Assembly: GCA_033439265.1 (NCBI GenBank)
Contig: JAVTVX010000027.1
Location: forward strand, 14,089,001 to 14,153,000
DNA from: Dillenia suffruticosa
Lineage: Eukaryota > Streptophyta > Magnoliopsida > Dilleniales > Dilleniaceae
DNA length: 64,000 nt
Reading direction: 5' to 3'
Positions 1 to 9,962 of this stretch are shown here, piece by piece. Position numbers and translations under genes: made by a program. The notes under the pieces were generated by a model. The model saw nothing but the letters and a program-made list of their open reading frames with translations, did no database searches and was not told the origin of the DNA. Numbering within the stretch: position 1 is the first letter of the stretch; each line of letters starts with the position of its first letter.

Positions 1-1439
1 ACTCACATAGCAAGAATCATTGGCGTGGTAGGCACCACATCAACAAGTATGACACTCATTCATATCATGTTAACAAAATAGCTGACGTGACAGATGACAT
101 GTCAATAGTTTGCTACGTCCCAATGCCACATCAGCAGGCTAATATGGCATACACCATGACCCTATGCTCTCCTTCTTTCTCCCTCCTCTCTCTCTCTCTC
201 TCCCCCTTATTCCTTCAAGTTGTAGCAGATATCGACGAGATGGCACATACCATGGTCAATCCCTAAATCCAAAACTATGCTCTTTTCTCTCTCCCCATAA
301 ATCCAAAACTATGCTCTCTTCTCTCTCCAATTCTTTCTCTTTCTCCCCCCTTCTTCTTTCAAGTTGCAGTAGACATCGATGATGTGACACACACCATGGT
401 CAATCCTTGGCACTTTGTACTGAAGTGACCATTTTTTTTTAAAAAAAAATCTTAAAACAACGCAGGTCAGGAAATATATTTTAGAGATGATCCCCACATG
501 TCGAGTCTTAAAAGCTCGACATGTTTTAAAAATAGGGCATGTCGAGCCTTTAAAACTCAATGTGTTCGTGAATAAACCCCCTCTCCCTTTTTTCTTCTTT
601 CCTTCTCTTCTTTTCTTCTTCCCTCTCCTCCGCGACAGTGACGAAACCTGCTTACGATCTACAACTACCTGTGAACATTTTGATAGATTTTTTAAACTCT
701 GAGGAAAGTTACAACCTCCAGCAAGTTAATTCAGCACCGTCCAACCTCCTGCACGATCTGTAACTTCAATTTGGGAAGGTAAATTGTTCTCATCGGTGCT
801 CTTTGATCTTTCAAAATTGAAATATTTATATTGATTTGTTATTAATGTACATTGTTAAATTGATATATTTTTTGTTTATTGAATTAGATTTGTAGAGATT
901 TAATTAGAAAATTTAGGGTTTAGGGTTTATTGGGAAATTAACATTAATTTAGGGATTAAGGTTTTTTAATTTTAGGATAAATTTAGGGTTTAGGGCATTT
1001 TTATAAATGTAATTTTATAAAATTTATTATTTATACTTAAATTAATATTTTTAAGTATTTTGGTTAATTGTTTGTTGATTTGTCAAAATTTTAAATTTAG
1101 GGTTTAAATTGAAAATTGAATTGTTGGGTTATATATTTTGTTAAAATGATATAATTATAATTTTTGGATTTGAATTTGTTTTGGAATTGTTCGGTTATTT
1201 TATTGAATTGTTAATTAATTTAAAATTTAGTATAAATTTAAAAATTAGGGTTTAAATTGATTTATGAATTGTAGGGTGATCATTTTGTTGAATTATTAGG
1301 TGATGTATAATCTTAAATTATTATAATTATAAATTTAGGAATTTAATTGCAAAATTTGATTAGATGTTATGTTACAAGATTCTTTTAAATTGACATTTTC
1401 GATTAGAGTTAACAAGTTGTTTTTTTATGTTGAGTAGAA

Positions 1440-3130
1440 ATGGCAGATATGGTGAGATTGTTATGTTATACTAATGGTGAAATTGTCACGGGTAAGGATA
1501 GAGTTGGTTATGACGAGGGCCTTCGAAATTGATTCGGGTGAAAAAAATATACATTTTACTAAGTTGATATCCGTGATATGTAAGGATTTTCAGATAAATT
1601 TCATGAGACAACATGTAAAGATTTTTTTATCATTGTCTCATGTCACACATGCAATGGAGGAATGTACGGTATGAATTGGTACTAATTAGTGATGATGACG
1701 ACATTTTAAACTTGATGGAGTTTGCGGTGATTATGGGAATGGGTACAACTTATGAGTTGTATATAAAGGCATGCAATGTTGGAATGTCCGTACAACAAGG
1801 TTGTGATTATACAGATGAATATCCACATATCGAATCTCAAGTAAATCTTGCTATCGCAGATGTGAATAACGATGTGGATGAGTAAGAAATGGTGGGAGAA
1901 GATGATGATGATGATGAAGAAGATGACAGAGAAGTTGGTCATGGTAGTGGTAGTAGTTTTGCGAACGAGATAATGTTGGGGTTCTCCTTAACGCCTCCAC
2001 CTATTGGTGGTGGTCAGAGATATGTCTATAGCGGAATAGATGACTCAATTCCGTTCATGAGTACAGCACTGGGGAGATGGTTATGTGACTTTTGAGCAAA
2101 ATTAGAGATTTACAAGTGATAGTTGGAGTTTTAGTGATGAATTGAAGAAAGGGATGAGATTTGAGTCAAACGAACAACTTATTCATAGTGTAAAATGTAT
2201 CATGTGAAGCATCACTATCAATTTCGTATTGGGAGATCAATCCTTATACTTGGATAGTGATATGTACTCAAAGAGATGAAAGTTGTAGGTGGAGGTTACA
2301 TGCACGTAAAACAAGACCAGTTGATGCCTTTGTGATAACTGCTCTGGAGGGACCATACACATGTGTCAATGTTGGGCTGACGCAGAATCATAGATAGTTA
2401 AATTCAAATTTGATGGCCCGATATTTTCTTAGTTATGTAAGGGAACACCCAAGTGTCAAAATTTCTTTTCTACGAATTGTTATGACTAAGAAAACCACAT
2501 ATACAATTTCCTATAGAAGAGTTTGGGAAGCGAAAAGAAGGGTCATAGAGATGGTATACGGGGATTGGGATGATTCATACAAAGAACTACTAACCTCCAT
2601 ACGGTTGTATGTTTTAGCAGGGAGAACGTGATCTTTGCAATAGAAACAGGTCATAAACCAACACTGTATGGTTACAATGGGGTAATAGATAGATTGTCGA
2701 CATAAAAAATGAACATTGCACATGCAAAAAATGACAAACGTATAGAATTTCTTGCTCGCATGCAATCGCTGTACTAACACAAATGATGATTGACATACAT
2801 ATGATCGTTGGGAAAAGGTATATATGGGAACAACAACTTAGAATGTATGAGTCTAATTCTTTACCGGTAAGAGATAGATCTGAATGGCCCGTGGATTCAT
2901 ATCTAACTATCATTCCCGATATATTACTTAGACGTGAGAAAGGAAGGTTTAAGTCATCTCAATATCATAACGAAATGGATTTTCGTGAATCATCTTCGCG
3001 GACATCATGTAATAGTTGTAGTGTAGAGAGTCATAGTAGGAGAAGATGCACAAAGCAAATAAGATGTGGTGTTTGTGGCAGACAGGGCCACAATCGAAGT
3101 CATTCTCTAACCCAATCACATGATAATTGA
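1440..3130 (+). pseudogene. MuDR-type MULE transposase, broken, catalytic core missing
   Basis: The reading starts MADMVRLLCYTNGEIVTGKD at 1440, typical of plant MuDR transposase N-termini, and continues in shifting frames to an acidic stretch (EDDDDDEEDD, about 1899-1930). About 2190-2600 reads like the MuDR DNA-binding region (..HHYQFRIGRS..CRWRLHARKT..YTISYRRVWEAKRR..). About 2690-2790 reads like a SWIM zinc finger (CTCKK..CSHAIAV). The end is a zinc knuckle at about 3009-3100 (CNSCSVESHSRRRC then CGVCGRQGHNRS). The roughly 150-residue DDE catalytic block expected between the DNA-binding and SWIM parts is absent, since the sequence passes from one to the other in under 100 bases. Several frameshifts and stops break the rest. 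Known MULE biology would place the product in the nucleus, binding the element's TIRs. Confidence 0.75.
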
Positions 3131-3387
3131 ATTCATGTATTTGTTATTATACCGGATATTGTGTATTTATTAAACTTTTGAATTATTTGTTTTTCTTGTA
3201 TTTGTTAATGCACATTCGACTTATTAGGTGTTGTCTTAATATTCAGCTTAAAGTAATTTGCACATTAACTGAGTGTTGATATTTATATTTGTTTTTAAAT
3301 TAATTGAGTGTTAATATTTTTCTTAATGCACAATGACTATTATTATATTATAATCTTAATTAATTTTTCTTTGTTTTTATTGCAGAA

Positions 3388-4700
3388 GGATCCAATACCT
3401 ATTGATCCGAGCGTTCTATGCTTACAGTAATGTCACTATTCTTCTAGGGTTTGGGAGAGAGAGGACACGACCAGTTGGCTGATTTGCTGTCGACGTGAGG
3501 TCGTGCTACGCCATTGGGAGCACGATCACATCAACGAGCAAGTGCTTCCTCTCCTAGAGCAATCGAGATTTTTGGGTGTAGTTCGACTGCTATTTATTCA
3601 GTTTGATTGACATTTCATTATGGTCTTAGTTGAGCGATGAGACAAGAGACCCATATTTTTTATCTCCCCCACGGTGAACTTACATCACCATTTAGGATGT
3701 AGAGATACTTCTAGGCTTACCTATGGATGGGGATCCTGTAGTAGCTAGGACGACTGGAGTATCGTGGAGTGATATCTGTGAGAAATTATTAGGTGTTAGA
3801 CCTCCATCGTTCACGTTTAGAGATTACACGTTGAGCATACCGTGGTTGTCTAAGATTTTTTCTGACTTCCCCAATGGAGTAGATGATGTAAATATTATAC
3901 GGTGGACATGGCGTATATTTTACTATTGATAAGGGGTATACTGTTTTGTGATAAGACAGTATATTTTATACATTTACAGTTTTTATTATTGTTAGAGAAT
4001 TTAGAGATTTCAGGTAACTATAGTTAGGGGTCTGCGTCCTTGATATATTTGTACAGATAATTTTGTATTGTCACGCATACAGATTCATGTGAGATTGGTG
4101 GCCCACTAGTATTGTTACAGATTTATGGGTGGGAGTGGTTTCTTTACATAGCTCTGATTGAATGATCTTTGCATGTAGATGAGGATGGTCCTCTCGGTTT
4201 ATGGTGGAAGGTAGAGTTTGATGTTACTACATTCACTATACATGTGGTGCCAGTGTATAGGGAGACACTAGATAGGTAGACAATAGATCAGGTCGTTTGT
4301 ATCCTATACACTGAGGACTTACTATCATCTCTCCCCGATTACCGTCACGAGGGGAAAGATAGTTGGCACGTGCAGGTCCCATTGATATGTTTTAGTATAG
4401 TAGAGTGGCACTCCCAGATAAAGTATTGCGACAGTTTGGAGGATTTCAGTATATTCCTATTCACTGTGACACTAGAGATCAACTCCACAATGTGAGCACG
4501 AGAGGTATACCAGAGGTCGATTGGTCGGTGGAGTATGTCGGTTACGTAAATCTTTGGACTCACAGATATGACCATTTAGTTGTACTAGAACTTCCGTAGG
4601 ACTTGCCCTCGATCTTGCCTACTTTGTCTAGTTTCGCACCATCTCCCTCAAATTCGTTGGTTGTCAAGGAGATTGTTTGACTTACGTGGTAAGTCTACAA
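3388..4700 (+). pseudogene. Plant mobile domain (PMD / MAIN-like) remnant inside the MULE
   Basis: After an intron-like AT-rich gap the sequence reads DPIDPSVLCLQ at about 3390, the usual opening of PMD proteins. It continues across several frames with PMD landmarks: RQETHIFYLPHGE (about 3640), LPMDGDPVVARTTG and LLGVRPPSFTFRDYTLSIPW (about 3715-3845), and a C-terminal VLRQFGGFQYIPIHCDTRDQ..VDWSVEYVGYVNLWTHRYDH (4425-4596). PMDs are known both in host proteins (MAIN family, some fused to protein phosphatase 7) and inside MULE and gypsy elements. Here the domain lies in tandem with the transposase in the same orientation and inside the same TIRs, so it belongs to the element. It has multiple stops and frameshifts and no intact ORF longer than about 70 residues. 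Confidence 0.65.
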
Positions 4701-5600
4701 CTTACTTATTTTCATTCTTAATCAATGATTTTAATTTTTTCTTTTAACTGACTTTTACATAATTTCTTGTAGTGAGATGCATTGCACGAGATTCAAGACA
4801 ATCCCAATGTCGATGTTCAGGAATTTCCTAATTCAGCCATTTCGGTTTTAGCAAATGACATGGTATATCTTTTGAGAGTTGGACCACTAGAGGTGGCAAT
4901 AACGGTGGTTATATAGACCAAACACGTAGACAATGATGAGGGAGAGAATGTCCTATGAGACCGCCACCCTCGTCAAATCATGTGTCACCGCCATGGTTTC
5001 GTAACCAAATAACATCGCATGACCTTCGACTGGATACAGTGAGTTTTCATCTATCTACACACTTTGTATTTGATGATTTCCCTAAGGTTGGGGCTCCTCA
5101 GAGGAGAGTTTATCCAGATAGTTATATGGATAAATAACTGACACAGGTAGAAAGAGATGATATACCACTAGTGTATCACGTGTCCCCTCCCCTTTTGTTT
5201 GACCCTATCAACAAGATGTAGACTCCTGATCACACAGATAGATGATCTGGGTTTAATATCTCATAATAATTATACATATATTAGAGCAGATTTAGGTGTT
5301 AGATGGTACATTAGAAGAAGAAGATGGCGTTAAAATTTGTGTCTTCTTTATTATGTACATTTCTTTAAATTAATAAAATTTATTTTTTTAATATCTTCTC
5401 TTAATTATACTTTATTTGATTTGTTTGTTTTTTTGGATTTGTTGTATTGTTGATTTATTTAGCCTGTATTGTTGAGAAATTTGGTTGTGTAGTTTCAAAA
5501 TTTGGTTTTGTTGTTTTGAAATTTGGTTGTGACAAATAATTTGGAGATTATAAATTTTGATTAGAAATTTTGTAAATGTAGAACGGATACATTATTTATA
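4701..5600 (+). other. 3' part of the MULE, no intact gene
   Basis: AT-rich with a few short readings (for example 4955-5137) that could be the tail of the PMD gene. They are too broken to assign. From about 5250 the DNA is T-rich filler up to the palindrome cluster at 5625. Confidence 0.4.
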
Positions 5601-5848
5601 AAGTATTGTGTTGTGGAGATGTCATTTCATGTCGAATTTTCAAGACTCGACATGGACTATATAAGGCATGTCGAGTCTTGAAAACTGGGCATGCACTGTT
5701 TAAAGGCATATCGAGTTTTCAAAACTTGACATACCCTATTTTTAAAACATATCTAGTTTTAAGACATATGGGGGTCACTTCTGGAATATTGTCCCATACT
5801 GCGTTGTTTTAAATTCTTTTTTAAATAGGTCACTTCCGTACAAATCTC

Positions 5849-6588
5849 CAATCCCTGAACCCAAAAGTATACTCTCTTCTCTCTCTCTTTCTCCCCCTCC
5901 CTCCCTCCCTCTCCTTCCTTCCTTCCTTCCTTCAAGCTGCAAGTCAAAATTGAAGAAAGCAATCAGAGGAAGGAGTGTTCAAAGTTGGCAATGCGGTCAA
6001 TTCCGAAGGCAAGCAACAACGATCAGCAATGATGGAAGTAGATTGTAGTGGCAGATTCAAATAGAAGATTGTAGAAAACAATGAAGATGAAGAGTCGACA
6101 GAATTCACCATAGAATTGAAGGCTATAGAGAATCGAACCATAAAAAATAAAGATCAAAGTTAGACAAAGGCGATTATGTTGAGGAGCAACAAAGGTACAA
6201 GTCATCGAGGAGCAATAAAAGTAGAAGTCGACTGACATGAATAGAAGAGAATACAATGCAATTGAAGTCGATGATGAATGAAAGGTGAAATCAAAGTGCA
6301 AAGGACGGAGACTAATATGATCAGATTTTAATTGAGGATTTGGCCACTCAAATGAAATCAGAAACTGAATTGAATTGATGATGAAATTAAAATGCAACTA
6401 AAAGTGTAGATGGAGAGAATATTGAAAGCAACCAAAGATGAAATCAAAGTATGGATGAAATCAAACGACTAATTGAATTGACAAATACTGAAAGTTGAAG
6501 ACGAATGGTAGAGACATCGATGCATATTTGAGGTTGAAGACGACCAATTCACAGAGATGGGGTCAAAGATGCTGTGGAAAACTTTGTA

Positions 6589-6655
<67 letters not shown>

Positions 6656-6756
6656 GAGATGAGAAAGAGAAAGAGGGGAGAAGATGAATTGACGTCACTA
6701 GGATGCTAAGGGTCATCAGATTGCAATAAAATCTGATGGCAACCATGGTGGCCATG
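5849..6756. other. Internal DNA of the outer TIR element, no gene
   Basis: A CT-rich tract (5870-5940) matches the tract at 281-360. It is followed by about 600 bp of loosely repetitive purine-rich DNA with recurring GAAG..GATGAA..ATTGAA words. A (GA)n microsatellite runs from about 6591 to 6660. The minus-strand open frames here are consequences of this composition and are not called as genes. Confidence 0.4.
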
Positions 6757-6765
6757 GTTGTTATG

Positions 6766-7677
6766 GAGACATGTATGAATATAACCTTAAAAAAAAATTT
6801 AAAACAACTTCCGAGTGAAAAATTTTTCGTTTGTGACCCCCTTATATTGTAGGTTGAACCCGCGACAGACTATGTTGCGAGTTGAACCCGCGACATGGGC
6901 TATGTCGCCTCTTCAAGATGCGACATGGGCTATGTCGCCTCTTCAAGATGCGACATGGGCTATGTTGTATATTCAAGATACGACATCGCCGTGGCACCGC
7001 GGGAGGGAGGGAGAGGGCTCTCGCGACGGTGGGTGGCAGTAGGGGAGGGAGGGGAGAGGGAGGAGTGCTATGGGGGAGAGAGAAAGAGAGGAGTGCCGTA
7101 GGGGGAGGGAGGGAGAGAGAAGAGTGCCGCAGCGGGGGAGAAAGAGAGAGCTGCGGGGGGAGGGATGGAGAGAGAGAGCCGCGGGTGATGGAGGGAGGGG
7201 TTGCGGGCGGGGGAGGGAGGGGTTGAGGGCGGTGGAGGGAGGGGTAGAGAGAGAGCTGCAGGTGGCGGGGGTAGAGAGAGAGAGTTGCAGGGGGAGGGAG
7301 GAAGAGAGAGAGCTGCGGGTAAGGGAGCGAGGGAGAGAGAGCCACGGGCGGGGAAGGGAGGGGGGAGGAGTGTCGCGGGCGGTAGGGGAGGGAGAGAGAG
7401 AGCCACGGGTAAGGGAGGGAGGAAGAGAGGAGAGCCATGGGCGGTGGAGGGAGGGCCTGCGGGAGCGCCGCAGGGGGCGGGGGGAGCCGGATTGTCGCGT
7501 CTTCAAGACGCGACAAGCTGTGTTGCTTCTTGAAGACATGACACGTGGTCTTCACCCAATCAGGTGTTACCACGTGGTGTCGTAAATTCAACTCGCGACA
7601 AAATAGAGTTATTTTTAGATTTTTTTTTGTATTGAGCTTGTTTTAATTTTTTTTAGGTTTAATTTGGAACATGACTC
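6766..7677. mobile_element. Non-autonomous MULE with GA-rich minisatellite core
   Basis: Ends are GAGACATGTATGAATATAAC (6766) and, read on the minus strand from 7677, GAGTCATGTTCCAAATTAAA. Both are followed by an A-run and TTAAAACAA. They are flanked by 9-bp direct repeats GTTGTTATG (6757-6765) and GTTGTTACG (7678-7686). Just inside each end is a cluster of short palindromes with GTCGCGTCTTCAAGACGCGAC-like arms (left about 6855-6985, right about 7490-7600). The core (about 7000-7470) is a G- and GA-rich minisatellite. The long open frames in it on both strands arise from simple sequence and are not genes. The terminal block is homologous to the ends of the 410-5848 MULE, which could represent its parent lineage. 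Confidence 0.75.
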
Positions 7678-7686
7678 GTTGTTACG

Positions 7687-8555
7687 AGGAGGGAGAGAGA
7701 GAGAGAAAGCGTGTGTGGTCAACCAATGTTGACGTCCCAAAGCATTTCTATCCAATTGTATGCCAACTCAGCAATCGGATGATGTGTCATGAATGATGTC
7801 ACACTAGTATGTTATCTGTCATGCCAACAATTCTTATCAGGTTGGATACCAAATTAGTAAATATTATACCATATCAGATACCAGTCAAGTCGATTTAATT
7901 TTTAACGACTAGTGTGTCGATGTTACCAATGAAACCAATGAAGGGACCATTTCATTACAATTTTTGAGATCTAAGTTATCAAATATTGTATTTTGAAATT
8001 TAGAGACTAAAATATGCATTGACCTTATAGTTGAGAGTCTGAACACGTAATTTTCTCTATATTAACATTGTAATTGATGCCATCATACAATTTTTAATAT
8101 GTTATTTTAAAATCAAAACTATTTCATTTTTTGTTATTAAAATATATAGATAGAAGTTGTATACGAGAATAAAATTTCTTTTAAACTTTCTTTCTTACAT
8201 TTACGCCATAATCACTTTTGTTTCCTCAAAAAACTGAAAAATACTTTTTGCTTTTTTTTTTTCCCTCAAATCATTTTTTTTTTTAATTTTAGATCGACAA
8301 AAAATGTAAAATTTCACACGGCATTTCATGTGTGCCAAAATATTTGTCAGGTCCGCTGACAATGTTGTGGCGTGGCACCAAATTCTTCCCGGAGCACGTA
8401 CGTTGAAAACCCTACCAACCAAACCAAGAATGCCTCTTTCTAAACATCTGATATATTTGGGCTGGTCTGAGTACTGAATCACAAATCAAGAAGCCAAATT
8501 TGGGGTCAAAATTTCAGCTGGGGCAAGCTGCCCCAGCTGAATAGTGAATGCCGGA
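7687..8555. other. Right TIR of the outer element, then upstream region of the PPR gene
   Basis: About 7700-8040 is the right inverted repeat of the outer element. About 8040-8512 is AT-rich intergenic DNA with T-runs (8245-8290). No clear TATA box stands out close to the PPR start. Confidence 0.4.
8513..8541 (+). promoter_or_regulatory. Perfect 13-bp hairpin directly upstream of the PPR start codon
   Basis: The arm TTCAGCTGGGGCA (8513-8525), a 3-base loop AGC, and the exact complementary arm TGCCCCAGCTGAA (8529-8541). The hairpin is GC-rich within AT-rich DNA and ends 14 bases before the first in-frame ATG at 8556. If transcribed it would form a very stable stem in the 5' leader and could limit ribosome scanning. 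The structure is seen directly; the effect is inference. Confidence 0.6.
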
Positions 8556-9962
8556 ATGCAGAGAATGGCCAAATTTGATTACTTATCTGGTGGATTATCA
8601 ACAAAGTTGATGAACATATGCATACACTCGATCTGTAAATCCCAACGAATTGAGAAAGCAGAGTCAGTTTTGATTGATGGTATAAGACTAGGTTTACTTC
8701 CTGATGTTGTAACTTACAATACATTGATAGCTGCATATTGCAGAATTTTCAGTGTTGATGCTGCTTTGGCAGTTGTTCATAGAATGAAGGAAGCTGGGAT
8801 TAGCCCTAATACTGTCACTTACAATTCTTTAATTGCTGGGGCTACTCGCCACGGTCTTTTTGCGCGTGCATTGGACCTGTTTGAGGAAATGCTGCAACTT
8901 GGTATGCGTCCTGATCTGTGGAGTTACAATTCTTTGATTCATTGTTATTTTAGGTTAGCAGAACCTGAAAAAGCGTACGAGGTTTTTCACAATATTATGT
9001 TGGGGAGTCTCTTTCCTTGTAGAGTAACGCATAATACGATGATTAATGGTCTTTGTAAGAATGGGTATGCTGATAATGCAATTATGTTGTTTAGAAATTT
9101 GAAAAGGCTGGGGTTTGCACCTGGAATAACTTCTTACAATATCCTTATAAATGGGCTATTCAAGTTGGGTAGATTTAATACTGCTAGGAGGATGCTTGAT
9201 GAGGCCTTGAAGTCGGGTTGTCGGCCAAATGTTATAACTTACACTATTGTATTGAAGGGGCTCTTCAGAGCAAGAAGATTTGATGAAGGGATTGAGATAT
9301 TTTGGGAAATGAAGAGAAAAGGGTACACTTTTGATGCTTTTGCATACTGTACAGTTATTGGAGTTTTTGTCAAGACAGGTAGGATAAATGAGGCAAACAA
9401 TTGCATGGAACAAATGCTGAAAAATGGCATTGGACTTGATCTGGTTTCGTACAACACCCTTATTAATTTGTGTTGCAAAGAGGGTAAATTGGAGTTGGCC
9501 TATCAGTTGTTGGATGAGATTGAGAAAGGAGGATTGGAATGTGACAAGTTTACACTCACAATCTTAATTGATGGGTTGTGCAAAGCAGGAAACATTGAGG
9601 GGGCCAGCCAACTTCTAGAGCATATAACTATGTTGGGAATTGATTCTAGGGTTGCCTTAAACTCTTTTATTGATGGGTTGTGTAAAGCTGGTCATATTGA
9701 TTATGCTATGACGATGTTTGAGTCAATGGAGCACAAGGATTCCTTTACATATTCCTCCATGGTGCATAATCTTTGCAAGGCAAGGAGATATCATTGTGCA
9801 TCTGAGCTGCTTCTGTCTTGTGTAAGAAGTCGCATAAAAATACTCAAGTCTGCTCAACGTGCAGTAATTGATGGTCTTTGTTATTCGGGTTTTGCTAGAA
9901 AAGCTAAGAAACTTGAGTCAAAAATTCGAATTGCTCGGCTTCTGCATTCTAATTTGGCTTAG
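8556..9962 (+). CDS. P-class pentatricopeptide repeat protein
   Basis: Intronless gene for 468 residues. The frame stays open upstream only as far as a GTG at 8544, so the first ATG (8556) is taken as the start; ATGs at 8565 and 8610 are alternatives. Thirteen 35-residue P motifs run almost end to end from residues 16-50 (..GLLPD) and 51-85 (VVTYNTLIAAYCR..SPN) to 431-465. The tenth spacing (about 365-395) is shortened by about four residues. No E, DYW, SMR or other extra domain is present, so this is a plain P-class protein. These are helical-repeat RNA-binding proteins, usually of mitochondria or chloroplasts, and no strong targeting peptide is obvious here. Residue 5/35 pairs are ND, NN, ND, NC, NG, NN, TD, CD, ND, then irregular; by the published PPR code ND suggests U, NN C or U, and TD G. 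From memory it resembles Arabidopsis At5g46680 in layout and in the C-terminal FTY..VHNLCKA..CASELLLSC block. The family call is firm; the ortholog call is tentative. Confidence 0.93.
   Translation: MQRMAKFDYLSGGLSTKLMNICIHSICKSQRIEKAESVLIDGIRLGLLPDVVTYNTLIAAYCRIFSVDAALAVVHRMKEAGISPNTVTYNSLIAGATRHGLFARALDLFEEMLQLGMRPDLWSYNSLIHCYFRLAEPEKAYEVFHNIMLGSLFPCRVTHNTMINGLCKNGYADNAIMLFRNLKRLGFAPGITSYNILINGLFKLGRFNTARRMLDEALKSGCRPNVITYTIVLKGLFRARRFDEGIEIFWEMKRKGYTFDAFAYCTVIGVFVKTGRINEANNCMEQMLKNGIGLDLVSYNTLINLCCKEGKLELAYQLLDEIEKGGLECDKFTLTILIDGLCKAGNIEGASQLLEHITMLGIDSRVALNSFIDGLCKAGHIDYAMTMFESMEHKDSFTYSSMVHNLCKARRYHCASELLLSCVRSRIKILKSAQRAVIDGLCYSGFARKAKKLESKIRIARLLHSNLA

Larger units (their letters stand above)
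410..5848 (+). mobile_element. Mutator-like element (MULE) with transposase and plant-mobile-domain remnants
   Basis: The left end GCACTTTGTACTGAAGTGAC (410 on) pairs with the reverse complement of the right end (GAGATTTGTACGGAAGTGAC, ending at 5848), and the similarity continues through a TTAAAACAACGCAG block for about 90 bp. The element is bounded by 9-bp direct repeats CAATCCTTG (401-409) and CAATCCCTG (5849-5857), the length MULEs duplicate. Sub-terminal palindromes built on ATGTCGAG..CTCGACAT lie at 495-556 and 5625-5770. Contents: an AT-rich leader with several TTTAGGGTTT telo-box-like motifs (about 910-1260), a broken MuDR-type transposase (about 1440-3130) and a broken PMD gene (about 3388-4700). 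The transposase lacks its DDE core, so the copy cannot move by itself. Confidence 0.85.
1..8040. mobile_element. Outer TIR element (MULE-like), left end outside the window
   Basis: Bases from about 12 to 130 match the reverse complement of about 7720-7835. For example AAGAATCATTGGC at 12 pairs with AAGAATTGTTGGC read on the minus strand ending at 7835, followed by a shared TGACA..TCATTCAT block. This is a degraded terminal inverted repeat. On the right it seems to continue to about 8040, so the left end should lie some 200 bases before position 1. Inside the TIRs are a CT-rich flank (about 170-360, continued at 5870-5940) and a GA-rich flank (about 6591-6680 and 7690-7706). Two further elements (410-5848 and 6766-7677) are inserted in it. 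Bases 144-409 contain about 2.5 copies of a roughly 110-140 bp tandem unit (..ACCATGGTCAATCC..CTCTCC..TTCAAGTTG..), and the third copy is interrupted by the 410-5848 element and resumes at 5849. No coding region of its own is seen. The outer right boundary is an estimate. Confidence 0.5.

Noticed and set aside
910-1260. TTTAGGGTTT motifs resembling plant telomere repeats
   Set aside because: Irregular, spaced and few; better described as telo-box-like or AT-rich leader sequence than as an interstitial telomere.
6842-7591. Long open frames on both strands (up to 249 residues)
   Set aside because: They are made of proline/serine or arginine/glycine/glutamate runs produced by the GA-rich minisatellite core of the 6766-7677 element; overlapping frames on both strands are equally open.
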